A DNA stretch of 64,000 bases from assembly GCF_003261575.2 (NCBI RefSeq), contig NZ_CP036175.1, forward strand, positions 1 to 64,000. Reading direction: 5' to 3'. Position 1 is the first letter of the stretch, and each line of letters opens with the position of its first letter. Shown piece after piece: positions 1 through 8,405 of the stretch. Below the pieces are notes generated by a model that was given only the letters and a program-made list of their open reading frames with translations, was not told where the DNA came from and did not search any database. Made by a program: the position numbers and the translations under genes. Origin of the DNA: Klebsiella huaxiensis. GTDB taxonomy: Bacteria > Pseudomonadota > Gammaproteobacteria > Enterobacterales > Enterobacteriaceae.

Positions 1-1401
1 GTGTCACTTTCGCTTTGGCAGCAGTGTCTTGCCCGATTGCAGGATGAGTTACCAGCCACAGAATTCAGTATGTGGATACGCCCTTTGCAGGCGGAATTGA
101 GCGATAACACGCTGGCACTGTATGCGCCAAACCGTTTTGTGCTCGATTGGGTAAGGGATAAATACCTCAATAATATCAATGGCCTCCTCAATGAATTTTG
201 CGGTGTTGATGCCCCACAGCTGCGTTTTGAAGTTGGCACTAAGCCTGCGGTTCAGCCGCACAGAAGCACAGTAAGCGTTGCGGCCACCGCGCCTGCGGCT
301 CAGGTTCAGACGGCGCGCGTTGCGCCGACAATTGTGCGTCCGGGCTGGGACAACGTTCCCGCACCCGCAGAGCCGACTTATCGCTCCAACGTTAACATTA
401 AGCATACGTTTGATAACTTCGTTGAAGGTAAATCTAACCAGCTGGCTCGCGCGGCGGCGCGCCAGGTTGCTGATAACCCTGGTGGAGCCTACAACCCGCT
501 GTTCCTTTATGGCGGCACCGGTCTGGGTAAAACCCACCTTTTACATGCGGTCGGTAACGGCATCGTGGCGCGTAAACCCAATGCAAAAGTGGTTTACATG
601 CACTCCGAGCGTTTTGTGCAGGACATGGTAAAAGCTCTGCAAAACAACGCCATTGAAGAGTTTAAACGCTACTACCGTTCCGTTGATGCCCTGCTGATCG
701 ATGATATTCAGTTCTTTGCGAATAAAGAGCGCTCGCAGGAGGAGTTTTTCCACACCTTCAATGCCCTGCTGGAAGGCAATCAGCAGATCATTCTGACGTC
801 GGATCGCTATCCGAAAGAGATCAACGGGGTTGAGGATCGTCTGAAATCACGCTTCGGTTGGGGCCTGACGGTAGCGATCGAACCGCCAGAGCTGGAAACT
901 CGCGTGGCGATCCTGATGAAAAAAGCCGATGAAAACGATATTCGCCTGCCGGGTGAAGTGGCGTTCTTTATCGCTAAGCGCCTGCGTTCCAACGTACGTG
1001 AGCTGGAAGGCGCACTGAACCGCGTTATCGCCAATGCCAACTTTACTGGCCGAGCGATCACTATCGATTTCGTGCGCGAAGCGCTGCGCGATCTGTTGGC
1101 GCTACAGGAAAAACTGGTCACCATCGACAACATTCAGAAGACGGTGGCGGAGTATTACAAGATTAAGGTTGCGGACCTGCTGTCTAAACGCCGCTCCCGT
1201 TCGGTGGCGCGCCCTCGTCAAATGGCGATGGCGCTGGCAAAAGAGCTGACCAACCACAGTCTGCCGGAAATCGGCGATGCGTTTGGCGGTCGTGACCATA
1301 CCACCGTCCTGCACGCCTGCCGTAAAATTGAGCAGCTGCGTGAAGAAAGCCACGACATCAAAGAAGATTTTTCCAATTTAATCAGAATATTATCCTCGTG
1401 A
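1..1401 (+). CDS. dnaA: Chromosomal replication initiator DnaA
   Basis: DnaA binds 9-mer DnaA boxes at oriC, oligomerises with ATP and opens the duplex. The 466-residue product has the full family layout: N-terminal DnaB-interaction domain, variable Pro/Ala-rich linker (about 85-130), AAA+ domain with Walker A GGTGLGKTH and Walker B LLIDDIQF, and C-terminal helix-turn-helix with the DnaA signature DHTTVLHACRKIEQL. The start is GTG, as in E. coli. It opens the dnaA-dnaN-recF-gyrB cluster, with dnaN following after 4 bases. Its promoter lies upstream of base 1 and cannot be seen. Length matches E. coli (467). Confidence 0.99.
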   Translation: MSLSLWQQCLARLQDELPATEFSMWIRPLQAELSDNTLALYAPNRFVLDWVRDKYLNNINGLLNEFCGVDAPQLRFEVGTKPAVQPHRSTVSVAATAPAAQVQTARVAPTIVRPGWDNVPAPAEPTYRSNVNIKHTFDNFVEGKSNQLARAAARQVADNPGGAYNPLFLYGGTGLGKTHLLHAVGNGIVARKPNAKVVYMHSERFVQDMVKALQNNAIEEFKRYYRSVDALLIDDIQFFANKERSQEEFFHTFNALLEGNQQIILTSDRYPKEINGVEDRLKSRFGWGLTVAIEPPELETRVAILMKKADENDIRLPGEVAFFIAKRLRSNVRELEGALNRVIANANFTGRAITIDFVREALRDLLALQEKLVTIDNIQKTVAEYYKIKVADLLSKRRSRSVARPRQMAMALAKELTNHSLPEIGDAFGGRDHTTVLHACRKIEQLREESHDIKEDFSNLIRILSS

Positions 1402-1405
1402 CGCT

Positions 1406-2506
1406 ATGAAATTTACCGTAGAACGTGAACATTTATTAAAACCGCTGCAACAGGTGAGCGGTCCGTTAGGTGGTCGTCCGACGCTGCCGATTCTCGGCAA
1501 CCTGCTCCTTCAGGTTTCCGATGGCGCGCTGTCGCTGACCGGTACCGATCTGGAAATGGAAATGGTCGCGCGCGTGGCGCTGATTCAACCGCACGAAGCG
1601 GGAGCAACGACCGTTCCAGCGCGTAAATTTTTTGATATCTGCCGCGGCCTACCTGAAGGTGCGGAGATCGTGGTACAGCTGGAAGGCGACCGCATGCTGG
1701 TACGCTCCGGGCGCAGCCGCTTCTCGCTGTCGACCCTGCCCGCCGCTGATTTCCCGAACCTCGATGACTGGCAGAGTGAAGTCGAATTCACCCTGCCGCA
1801 GGCGACGATGAAGCGCCTGATCGAAGCCACTCAGTTTTCGATGGCTCACCAGGATGTTCGCTACTACTTAAACGGTATGCTGTTTGAAACCGAAGGTTGC
1901 GAACTGCGTACAGTAGCGACCGACGGCCACCGCCTGGCGGTTTGCTCTATGCCGCTGGAAGAATCGTTGCCGAACCATTCGGTGATCGTGCCGCGTAAAG
2001 GGGTGATTGAGCTGATGCGTATGCTCGACGGCGGCGAGACGCCGCTGCGCGTGCAGATCGGCAGCAACAACATCCGAGCCCACGTGGGTGACTTTATCTT
2101 CACATCGAAGCTTGTTGATGGACGTTTCCCTGATTATCGTCGCGTATTGCCGAAAAATCCGGATAAACACCTGGATGCCGGCTGCGATATTCTCAAGCAG
2201 GCATTTGCCCGCGCAGCGATTCTCTCGAACGAGAAATTCCGCGGCGTGCGCCTGTACGTCAGTGAAAATCAGCTGAAAATCACCGCTAATAACCCGGAGC
2301 AGGAAGAAGCAGAAGAAATTCTGGATGTCACCTATGCCGGGACAGAGATGGAAATCGGCTTTAACGTTAGCTACGTGCTGGATGTGCTTAATGCGCTGAA
2401 GTGCGAGAACGTGCGTATTTTGCTGACCGATTCCGTATCGAGCGTGCAGATTGAGGATGCGGCCTCGCAAAGCGCAGCTTACGTTGTTATGCCAATGAGA
2501 CTGTAG
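1406..2506 (+). CDS. dnaN: DNA polymerase III beta sliding clamp
   Basis: Ring-shaped processivity clamp that tethers DNA polymerase III and repair proteins to DNA. The 366-residue protein is full length and near-identical to E. coli DnaN from MKFTVEREHLLKPLQQVSG to the C-terminal peptide-binding pocket residues in AAYVVMPMRL. It starts 4 bases after dnaA, so the two are surely co-transcribed. In E. coli the stop of dnaN overlaps the start of recF; here a 146-base element separates them. Confidence 0.99.
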   Translation: MKFTVEREHLLKPLQQVSGPLGGRPTLPILGNLLLQVSDGALSLTGTDLEMEMVARVALIQPHEAGATTVPARKFFDICRGLPEGAEIVVQLEGDRMLVRSGRSRFSLSTLPAADFPNLDDWQSEVEFTLPQATMKRLIEATQFSMAHQDVRYYLNGMLFETEGCELRTVATDGHRLAVCSMPLEESLPNHSVIVPRKGVIELMRMLDGGETPLRVQIGSNNIRAHVGDFIFTSKLVDGRFPDYRRVLPKNPDKHLDAGCDILKQAFARAAILSNEKFRGVRLYVSENQLKITANNPEQEEAEEILDVTYAGTEMEIGFNVSYVLDVLNALKCENVRILLTDSVSSVQIEDAASQSAAYVVMPMRL

Positions 2507-2652
2507 TGGAAAATATCGGGCTATCTTACTTGCCATTTTCAACCTGGGCTGTGCTCGCCCCTGTCACGTACTTCGTGTACGCTCCAGGGTCTGCGCGCAG
2601 TCCGCGTTGAAACTGGCTGCGCCGATAACGCCCTGGCCCAAAGAACGCTGAT
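2507..2652. repeat. ERIC-like palindromic element between dnaN and recF
   Basis: The 146-base spacer holds 12-base inverted arms, 2532-2543 and 2606-2617 (gccattttcaac / gttgaaactggc, 11 of 12 paired). The centre, about 2552-2590, aligns with the reverse complement of the ERIC core: GCTCGCCCCTGTCAC, then GTACTTCGTGTACGCTCC, against ERIC GCTCACCCCAGTCAC and TTACTTATGTAAGCTCC. It has no coding capacity. It looks like a diverged ERIC relative lodged exactly at the ancestral dnaN/recF junction. The ERIC relationship is my alignment by eye. Confidence 0.6.
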
Positions 2653-3726
2653 ATGTCACTGACGCGCTTGCTCATCAAAGACTTCCGCAATATTGAAAAT
2701 GCGGATCTCGCTTTATCCCCCGGCTTTAACTTCCTGGTTGGCGCTAACGGCAGCGGTAAAACCAGCGTGCTGGAAGCTATCTATACGCTCGGCCACGGTC
2801 GGGCGTTTCGTAGTTTGCAGATTGGCCGTGTGATTCGTCACGAGCAAGAGTCGTTTGTTCTGCACGGCCGCCTGCAGGGTGAAGAACGTGAAGTTTCCAT
2901 CGGCCTGACCAAAGATAAACAGGGCGACAGTAAGGTCCGTATCGACGGTACCGACGGCCATAAAGTGGCAGAACTGGCGCACCTGATGCCGATGCAGCTG
3001 ATTACGCCCGAGGGCTTTACTTTACTCAACGGCGGCCCCAAATACAGAAGAGCATTCCTTGACTGGGGATGCTTCCACAACGAAGCTGGATTCTTTACCG
3101 CCTGGAGCAACCTGAAGCGTCTGGTGAAGCAGCGTAACGCCGCGCTGCGTCAGGTCAGTCGCTATGCCCAACTGCGGCCCTGGGACCTGGAATTGATTCC
3201 GCTGGCGGAACAAATCAGCCGTTGGCGCGCCGAATATAGCGCCGCTATTGTCGAAGACATGGCGGATACCTGTCGGCAGTTTTTACCGGAGTTTGCCCTC
3301 ACCTTTTCTTTCCAGCGCGGTTGGGAGAAAGAAACGGATTATGCCGAGGTGCTGGAGAGAAATTTCGAGCGTGATCGCATGTTAACCTACACCGCCCATG
3401 GCCCGCACAAGGCGGATTTCCGCATTCGTGCCGACGGTGCGCCGGTGGAAGATACATTGTCACGCGGGCAGCTTAAGCTGCTGATGTGCGCCCTAAGACT
3501 GGCGCAAGGTGAGTTTCTGACCCGCGAGAGCGGTCGGCGCTGCCTGTACCTGATAGATGATTTTGCCTCGGAACTCGACGACGCGCGGCGTGGGCTGCTT
3601 GCCAGCCGTTTAAAAGCCACGCAGTCGCAGGTTTTCGTCAGCGCCATTAGCGCTGAACACGTTATAGACATGTCGGACGAAAATTCGAAGATGTTTACCG
3701 TGGAAAAGGGTAAAATAGCGGATTAA
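2653..3726 (+). CDS. recF: DNA repair and recombination ATPase RecF
   Basis: RecF binds gapped DNA with RecO and RecR and helps load RecA during gap repair. The 357 residues match E. coli RecF in length and sequence: Walker A GANGSGKTS near residue 36, an SMC/ABC-type signature LSRGQLKLLMCALRLAQG, and Walker B CLYLIDDFASELD near the C-terminus. The start ATGTCACTGACGCGC corresponds to the E. coli start. Only a weak Shine-Dalgarno (aagaacg) precedes it. The 146-base element upstream removes the translational coupling to dnaN found in E. coli. Confidence 0.98.
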   Translation: MSLTRLLIKDFRNIENADLALSPGFNFLVGANGSGKTSVLEAIYTLGHGRAFRSLQIGRVIRHEQESFVLHGRLQGEEREVSIGLTKDKQGDSKVRIDGTDGHKVAELAHLMPMQLITPEGFTLLNGGPKYRRAFLDWGCFHNEAGFFTAWSNLKRLVKQRNAALRQVSRYAQLRPWDLELIPLAEQISRWRAEYSAAIVEDMADTCRQFLPEFALTFSFQRGWEKETDYAEVLERNFERDRMLTYTAHGPHKADFRIRADGAPVEDTLSRGQLKLLMCALRLAQGEFLTRESGRRCLYLIDDFASELDDARRGLLASRLKATQSQVFVSAISAEHVIDMSDENSKMFTVEKGKIAD

Positions 3727-3754
3727 CCTAAGATTAAATGAGCGAGAAACGTTG

Positions 3755-6169
3755 ATGTCGAATTCTTATGACTCCTCCAGTATCAAAGTCCTGAAAGGGC
3801 TGGATGCGGTGCGTAAGCGCCCGGGTATGTATATCGGCGACACGGATGACGGCACCGGTCTGCACCACATGGTATTCGAGGTTGTGGATAACGCTATCGA
3901 CGAAGCGCTCGCAGGTTACTGTAAAGATATCGTTGTCACCATCCACAGCGACAACTCCGTCTCCGTACAGGATGACGGCCGCGGTATTCCGACCGGTATT
4001 CACCCGGAAGAGGGCGTGTCGGCGGCGGAAGTGATCATGACCGTGCTGCATGCGGGCGGTAAATTCGATGATAACTCCTATAAAGTCTCTGGCGGTCTAC
4101 ACGGTGTTGGCGTTTCTGTCGTAAACGCCCTGTCGCAGAAGCTGGAGCTGGTTATTCAGCGCGACAATAAAATTCACCGTCAGATTTATGCCCACGGCGT
4201 GCCGCAGGCCCCGCTGGCTGTGACCGGCGAGACCGAAAAAACCGGTACTATGGTACGTTTCTGGCCGAGTTATGAAACCTTCACTAACGTTGTTGAATTT
4301 GAATATGAAATTCTGGCAAAACGTCTGCGTGAGCTGTCGTTCCTGAACTCCGGGGTGTCTATTCGCCTGCGCGATAAGCGCGACGGTAAAGAAGATCATT
4401 TCCACTACGAAGGCGGTATCAAAGCGTTCGTGGAATATCTGAACAAAAATAAAACGCCGATCCATCCGAATATTTTCTATTTCTCCACCGAAAAAGACGG
4501 TATCGGCGTTGAAGTGGCGCTGCAGTGGAACGATGGTTTCCAGGAAAACATCTACTGCTTTACCAACAACATTCCGCAGCGCGATGGCGGTACCCACCTT
4601 GCGGGCTTCCGTGCGGCGATGACTCGTACCCTGAACGCCTACATGGATAAAGAAGGCTACAGCAAAAAAGCGAAAGTCAGCGCCACCGGTGACGATGCGC
4701 GTGAAGGTCTGATTGCCGTGGTTTCCGTGAAGGTGCCGGATCCGAAATTCTCCTCACAGACTAAAGACAAGCTGGTCTCCTCTGAGGTGAAATCGGCGGT
4801 AGAACAGCAAATGAACGAACTGCTGAACGAATACCTGCTGGAAAACCCGTCTGATGCCAAAATCGTGGTTGGCAAAATTATCGATGCTGCGCGCGCGCGC
4901 GAAGCGGCACGCCGCGCGCGTGAGATGACCCGCCGTAAAGGCGCGCTGGACCTCGCTGGCCTGCCGGGCAAACTGGCGGATTGTCAGGAACGCGACCCGG
5001 CTCACTCTGAACTGTACCTGGTGGAAGGGGACTCAGCGGGCGGCTCTGCAAAACAGGGGCGTAACCGTAAGAACCAGGCGATCCTGCCGCTGAAAGGTAA
5101 AATCCTCAACGTTGAAAAAGCGCGCTTTGACAAAATGCTCGCCTCTCAGGAAGTGGCTACGCTGATTACCGCTCTGGGCTGCGGCATTGGTCGCGACGAG
5201 TACAACCCGGACAAACTGCGCTATCACAGCATTATTATCATGACCGATGCGGACGTCGACGGCTCGCACATTCGTACGCTACTGTTGACCTTCTTCTATC
5301 GTCAGATGCCGGAAATCGTTGAGCGCGGCCACGTCTACATTGCACAGCCGCCGCTGTACAAAGTGAAGAAAGGCAAGCAGGAACAGTACATTAAAGACGA
5401 TGAAGCGATGGATCAGTATCAAATCTCTATCGCTCTGGATGGCGCAACCCTGCACACCAACGCCAACGCTCCGGCCTTAGCCGGTGAGCCGCTGGAAAGA
5501 CTGGTTGCCGAGTACAACGCTACGCAGAAAATGATCACGCGTATGGAACGTCGTTATCCAAAAGCGCTGCTGAAAGAGCTTATCTATCAGCCGACACTGG
5601 CAGAGGCCGACTTGGGCAATGAACAGACGGTGACCCGCTGGATTAACACTCTGGTGAGCGAGCTGAATGAGAAAGAGCAGCACGGTAGCCAGTGGAAATT
5701 TGATATCCGCGAGAACGCCGAGCTGCAGCAGTTTGAGCCGATCGTTCGCGTTCGTACCCACGGTGTGGATACCGACTATCCGCTGGATCACGAGTTTGTC
5801 ACTGGGCCTGAATACCACCGTATCTGCGCGCTGGGTGAGAAACTGCGCGGCCTGATTGAAGACGATGCCTTCATCGAACGCGGCGAGCGCCGCCAGCCGG
5901 TTGCCAGCTTCGAACAGGCGCTGGACTGGTTGGTGAAAGAGTCCCGCCGTGGTCTCTCTATCCAGCGTTATAAAGGTCTTGGCGAGATGAACCCGGATCA
6001 GCTGTGGGAAACCACGATGGACCCGGATAGCCGCCGTATGCTGCGCGTGACCGTGAAGGATGCGATTGCCGCTGACCAGCTGTTCACCACCCTGATGGGC
6101 GATGCCGTTGAACCGCGCCGCGCCTTTATCGAAGAGAACGCCCTGAAAGCGGCGAACATCGATATTTAA
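3755..6169 (+). CDS. gyrB: DNA gyrase subunit B
   Basis: ATPase subunit of gyrase; with GyrA it introduces negative supercoils. 804 residues, identical in length to E. coli. The GHKL ATPase domain is at the N-terminus (VVDNAIDEALAG, DDGRGIPTG, GGLHGVGVSVVNALS); the TOPRIM domain has EGDSAGGSAKQGRN and IIMTDADVDGSHIRTLL; the C-terminal RYKGLGEMNPDQLWETTMDP motif is present. The chosen ATG matches the family start MSNSYDSSS; a TTG one codon upstream is in frame but unlikely. The quinolone/novobiocin-determining segment around KGKILNVEKARFDKML looks wild type. Confidence 0.99.
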   Translation: MSNSYDSSSIKVLKGLDAVRKRPGMYIGDTDDGTGLHHMVFEVVDNAIDEALAGYCKDIVVTIHSDNSVSVQDDGRGIPTGIHPEEGVSAAEVIMTVLHAGGKFDDNSYKVSGGLHGVGVSVVNALSQKLELVIQRDNKIHRQIYAHGVPQAPLAVTGETEKTGTMVRFWPSYETFTNVVEFEYEILAKRLRELSFLNSGVSIRLRDKRDGKEDHFHYEGGIKAFVEYLNKNKTPIHPNIFYFSTEKDGIGVEVALQWNDGFQENIYCFTNNIPQRDGGTHLAGFRAAMTRTLNAYMDKEGYSKKAKVSATGDDAREGLIAVVSVKVPDPKFSSQTKDKLVSSEVKSAVEQQMNELLNEYLLENPSDAKIVVGKIIDAARAREAARRAREMTRRKGALDLAGLPGKLADCQERDPAHSELYLVEGDSAGGSAKQGRNRKNQAILPLKGKILNVEKARFDKMLASQEVATLITALGCGIGRDEYNPDKLRYHSIIIMTDADVDGSHIRTLLLTFFYRQMPEIVERGHVYIAQPPLYKVKKGKQEQYIKDDEAMDQYQISIALDGATLHTNANAPALAGEPLERLVAEYNATQKMITRMERRYPKALLKELIYQPTLAEADLGNEQTVTRWINTLVSELNEKEQHGSQWKFDIRENAELQQFEPIVRVRTHGVDTDYPLDHEFVTGPEYHRICALGEKLRGLIEDDAFIERGERRQPVASFEQALDWLVKESRRGLSIQRYKGLGEMNPDQLWETTMDPDSRRMLRVTVKDAIAADQLFTTLMGDAVEPRRAFIEENALKAANIDI

Positions 6170-6180
6170 CCTGCCTTAAT

Positions 6181-6208
6181 CCCCGGTCTACCGCTGGTTG
6201 GCCGGGGC
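6181..6208 (+). terminator. Hairpin after gyrB
   Basis: The inverted repeat ccccgg / ccgggg (6181-6186 and 6202-6207) lies 12 bases after the gyrB stop. It has no long T-run. It overlaps the 3' end of the convergent lysR gene, whose stop codon lies at 6188-6190. Confidence 0.5.
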
Positions 6209-7084
6209 ATCATGATGCTCATCTATATAGCTGAATAGGAACTCTTTAAAGCGCTGAGTGGCGGGCGTTTGCGCGCGCCACGCATGGTAATAAACGTTCA
6301 TATTGCGTTGCAGCGGCGGCGTGAGTGAGCAGGTCGATAGCTTGTAACTTTTGGCGTAATGGCGGGAGAATCTTCCGGCGATCACTACCCCTTCACATTG
6401 CGCCGCCAGAGACATGGCGGTCGCCATATGTTCCACCGTCATTTTAGGTTTAATGCGTACACCAGCGGTTGCGGAGATCATAGGGACAGATTCGTTGCCA
6501 ACGGCAATCAGCTCTTCGCTCTGAATCTCTTCCCAATGTACCGTTTTTTTATGCAATCGATAGTCCGGATGGCAGTACAGGACTATTTCCGTTGTAAACA
6601 GGATTTGTTTGTCGATTTCTGGTTCCAGCGGCCGCTCTGGGCCGATACCGAAATCCGCTTCCCCGAGCATAATGCTTTTTTGCAGTTGAGACATAGGCTT
6701 ATCGATTAACTGTACATGAGTATGCGGGTGCTGCCGCTTAAAGGCATGGATAATTTGTGGCAAAAAGGCACAGGCGATTAATGGCGCGCCGACGACTCGA
6801 ACCAGGGATTTTTTTATCTCTTTCAGGTCGCGAGCATAGTTTTCGGCTCGTTGAAACTCTTCAACAACCCGCATAGCGGCGGGTAAAAACTTTTCTCCAT
6901 CAGGCGATAGTTTCACTACGCGTGAAGTTCGGTCGAAGAGAGAGACCTCCATCTGGCTTTCCATTTCGTTGATTAGACCGCTAACGGCACCTTGCGTGAT
7001 GCACAGATATTTGCTGGCGGCGGTAAAACTGCGCAAATCCGCGACGGCCAGAAACGCGCGAAATTGCCTGATAGTTAAATTCAT
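6188..7084 (-). CDS. LysR-family regulator of the adjacent acid-sugar genes
   Basis: 298-residue LysR-type regulator. The N-terminal winged helix is clear (MNLTIRQFRAFLAVADLRSF, then ITQGAVSGLINEME as recognition region), followed by a LysR substrate-binding domain. It lies downstream of, and on the same strand as, an enolase-family dehydratase and an MFS permease, so it is the likely regulator of that pair; its ligand is unknown, probably an acid sugar. I cannot assign it to a named E. coli gene. The 3' end overlaps the gyrB terminator hairpin. Confidence 0.85.
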   Translation of the reverse strand: MNLTIRQFRAFLAVADLRSFTAASKYLCITQGAVSGLINEMESQMEVSLFDRTSRVVKLSPDGEKFLPAAMRVVEEFQRAENYARDLKEIKKSLVRVVGAPLIACAFLPQIIHAFKRQHPHTHVQLIDKPMSQLQKSIMLGEADFGIGPERPLEPEIDKQILFTTEIVLYCHPDYRLHKKTVHWEEIQSEELIAVGNESVPMISATAGVRIKPKMTVEHMATAMSLAAQCEGVVIAGRFSRHYAKSYKLSTCSLTPPLQRNMNVYYHAWRAQTPATQRFKEFLFSYIDEHHDAPANQR

Positions 7085-7104
7085 TTGCCACCTGTGTCAC
7101 CCCT

Positions 7105-7191
7105 TCACTGAGTGGATTTTATCTCAGGCCGGATAAGGTCGCGTTGATACGACTCGCAAATACAGGGGGTCTGCCTGCGGTGCAGGCAGAC
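7105..7191. repeat. REP-like fragment and perfect hairpin between dehydratase and lysR
   Basis: The stretch contains a REP-like string (aggccggataaggtcgcg, near 7126) and a perfect 9-base-pair hairpin: gtctgcctg at 7169-7177 and caggcagac at 7183-7191. The hairpin sits 8 bases after the dehydratase stop on the minus strand. No T-run follows, so it may protect the mRNA 3' end rather than terminate. Confidence 0.45.
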
Positions 7192-7198
7192 AGTTGGC

Positions 7199-8389
7199 TT
7201 ATTTTACTGTGATAGTCGGTGATTTTTTCATGGTTTCTTCGGTCAGCTCCTGGCCGATACCGGGAAGCTCCGGGACTTCGTACATGCCGTTCTTCGGTAG
7301 ATAGTTGTACTTACAGGTTTGCGTATTTGGCTCCAATAGCGCATATCGGTGCAGTTCGTGGATGACGAAGTTAGGGATCGCGGTTTCCATATGCAGGGCC
7401 ACCGCCGTGGAAATTGGCCCGCCGCAAACGTGGATTTGCACCGTTTTATCATAAACATGCGCCATATCGCAGATTTTCTTCACTTCGGTAATGCCGCCGC
7501 AGGTGCAGATATCGGGCTGGATCACGCTCAGGCTACCGTTTTCCAGGAAAGGACGGTATCCCCAGCGCCAGTAAATGCGTTCGCCAGCCGCCAGTGGAAT
7601 ATTAACTTTATCAGCCACTTGTTTCATTTGTCCGGGGTTTAACGGCATGACAGGTTCTTCGTAGTAGAAAATACCCAGTTCTTCTATCATGCGACCAAAC
7701 TGAATTGCGGATGTAGTATCCGTAAAGGCGTGCATTTCGGCGATGATATCAACGTCCGGGCCGACCGCATCACGAATGGCGGCCATACGGTCGTAGCCTA
7801 GGCGCAGGATTTTGTCGGTGAGCGGCCCGTTGAGGTTTTGCTGGTTCCAGTTACCGTGGCGATCCATTGCGACGGTATCCACTTTTATCGCGTCATAGCC
7901 TTCGCTGACGGCGGTCAGCGCCGCCTGTGCATACTGCTCCGGCTCGGTCAGCATATCTTTATCGCTGCCGTCCCCCCAGCCAAACTGTAACTGGCTGGCG
8001 TAAGTTCTTATTTTATCGCGGCTTTTACCGCCGAGCATCTTATACAGCGGTACGCCCCACGCTTTACCTTTGATATCCCACAGCGCGATATCAATACCGC
8101 TCATCGCAGCGGAAAATATGCCGCCGCCGCCCTGCCCCCAGAAGGTTTTTTTGAGCATCTTTTCCCAGATAGCTTCGTTATTCATCGGGTCCATGCCGAT
8201 GATAATGGCGGCTAAATCTTTTGCCATGCCGATGCCTGCGGAGGCACCGACGCCGTAGGCCAACCCTACTTCGCCAAAACCGGAAATCCCCTCATCGGTA
8301 TTAATTTTTACCACCACAGGGCGCCATTTACTGGTCGCGGAAGCAAAGTCGTTAGCAACATCAATAATGTCAATGCTGGTTATTTTCAT
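7199..8389 (-). CDS. Enolase-superfamily acid-sugar dehydratase (mandelate racemase/galactonate dehydratase type)
   Basis: 396 residues with the mandelate racemase/muconate lactonizing fold. Visible catalytic set: KVD at 169-171, metal ligands E218 (in AEMH), E244 (YYEEP) and E270 (AAGER), and H320 (QIHVCGGP). This resembles the galactonate/mannonate dehydratase pattern more than the KxK racemases. The expected reaction is Mg-dependent loss of water from an aldonic or aldaric acid. It forms an operon with the MFS permease 16 bases upstream, preceded by a good Shine-Dalgarno (gaggag). It differs clearly from DgoD, encoded 5 kb away; the substrate cannot be read from the sequence. Confidence 0.85.
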   Translation of the reverse strand: MKITSIDIIDVANDFASATSKWRPVVVKINTDEGISGFGEVGLAYGVGASAGIGMAKDLAAIIIGMDPMNNEAIWEKMLKKTFWGQGGGGIFSAAMSGIDIALWDIKGKAWGVPLYKMLGGKSRDKIRTYASQLQFGWGDGSDKDMLTEPEQYAQAALTAVSEGYDAIKVDTVAMDRHGNWNQQNLNGPLTDKILRLGYDRMAAIRDAVGPDVDIIAEMHAFTDTTSAIQFGRMIEELGIFYYEEPVMPLNPGQMKQVADKVNIPLAAGERIYWRWGYRPFLENGSLSVIQPDICTCGGITEVKKICDMAHVYDKTVQIHVCGGPISTAVALHMETAIPNFVIHELHRYALLEPNTQTCKYNYLPKNGMYEVPELPGIGQELTEETMKKSPTITVK

Positions 8390-8405
8390 TACACTCTCCT
8401 CGCAA

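Noticed and set aside
1..60. Possible oriC at the window start next to dnaA
   Set aside because: Enteric oriC lies next to mioC/gidA, some tens of kb from dnaA; no cluster of DnaA boxes was seen in this window.
1868..2542. 224-codon minus-strand ORF opposite dnaN
   Set aside because: It lies fully against dnaN, has no family resemblance and no Shine-Dalgarno; a shadow of the dnaN codon pattern.
3755..6169. Possible quinolone/coumarin resistance changes in GyrB
   Set aside because: The EGDSAGGSAKQGRN and KGKILNVEKARF segments are as in susceptible E. coli.
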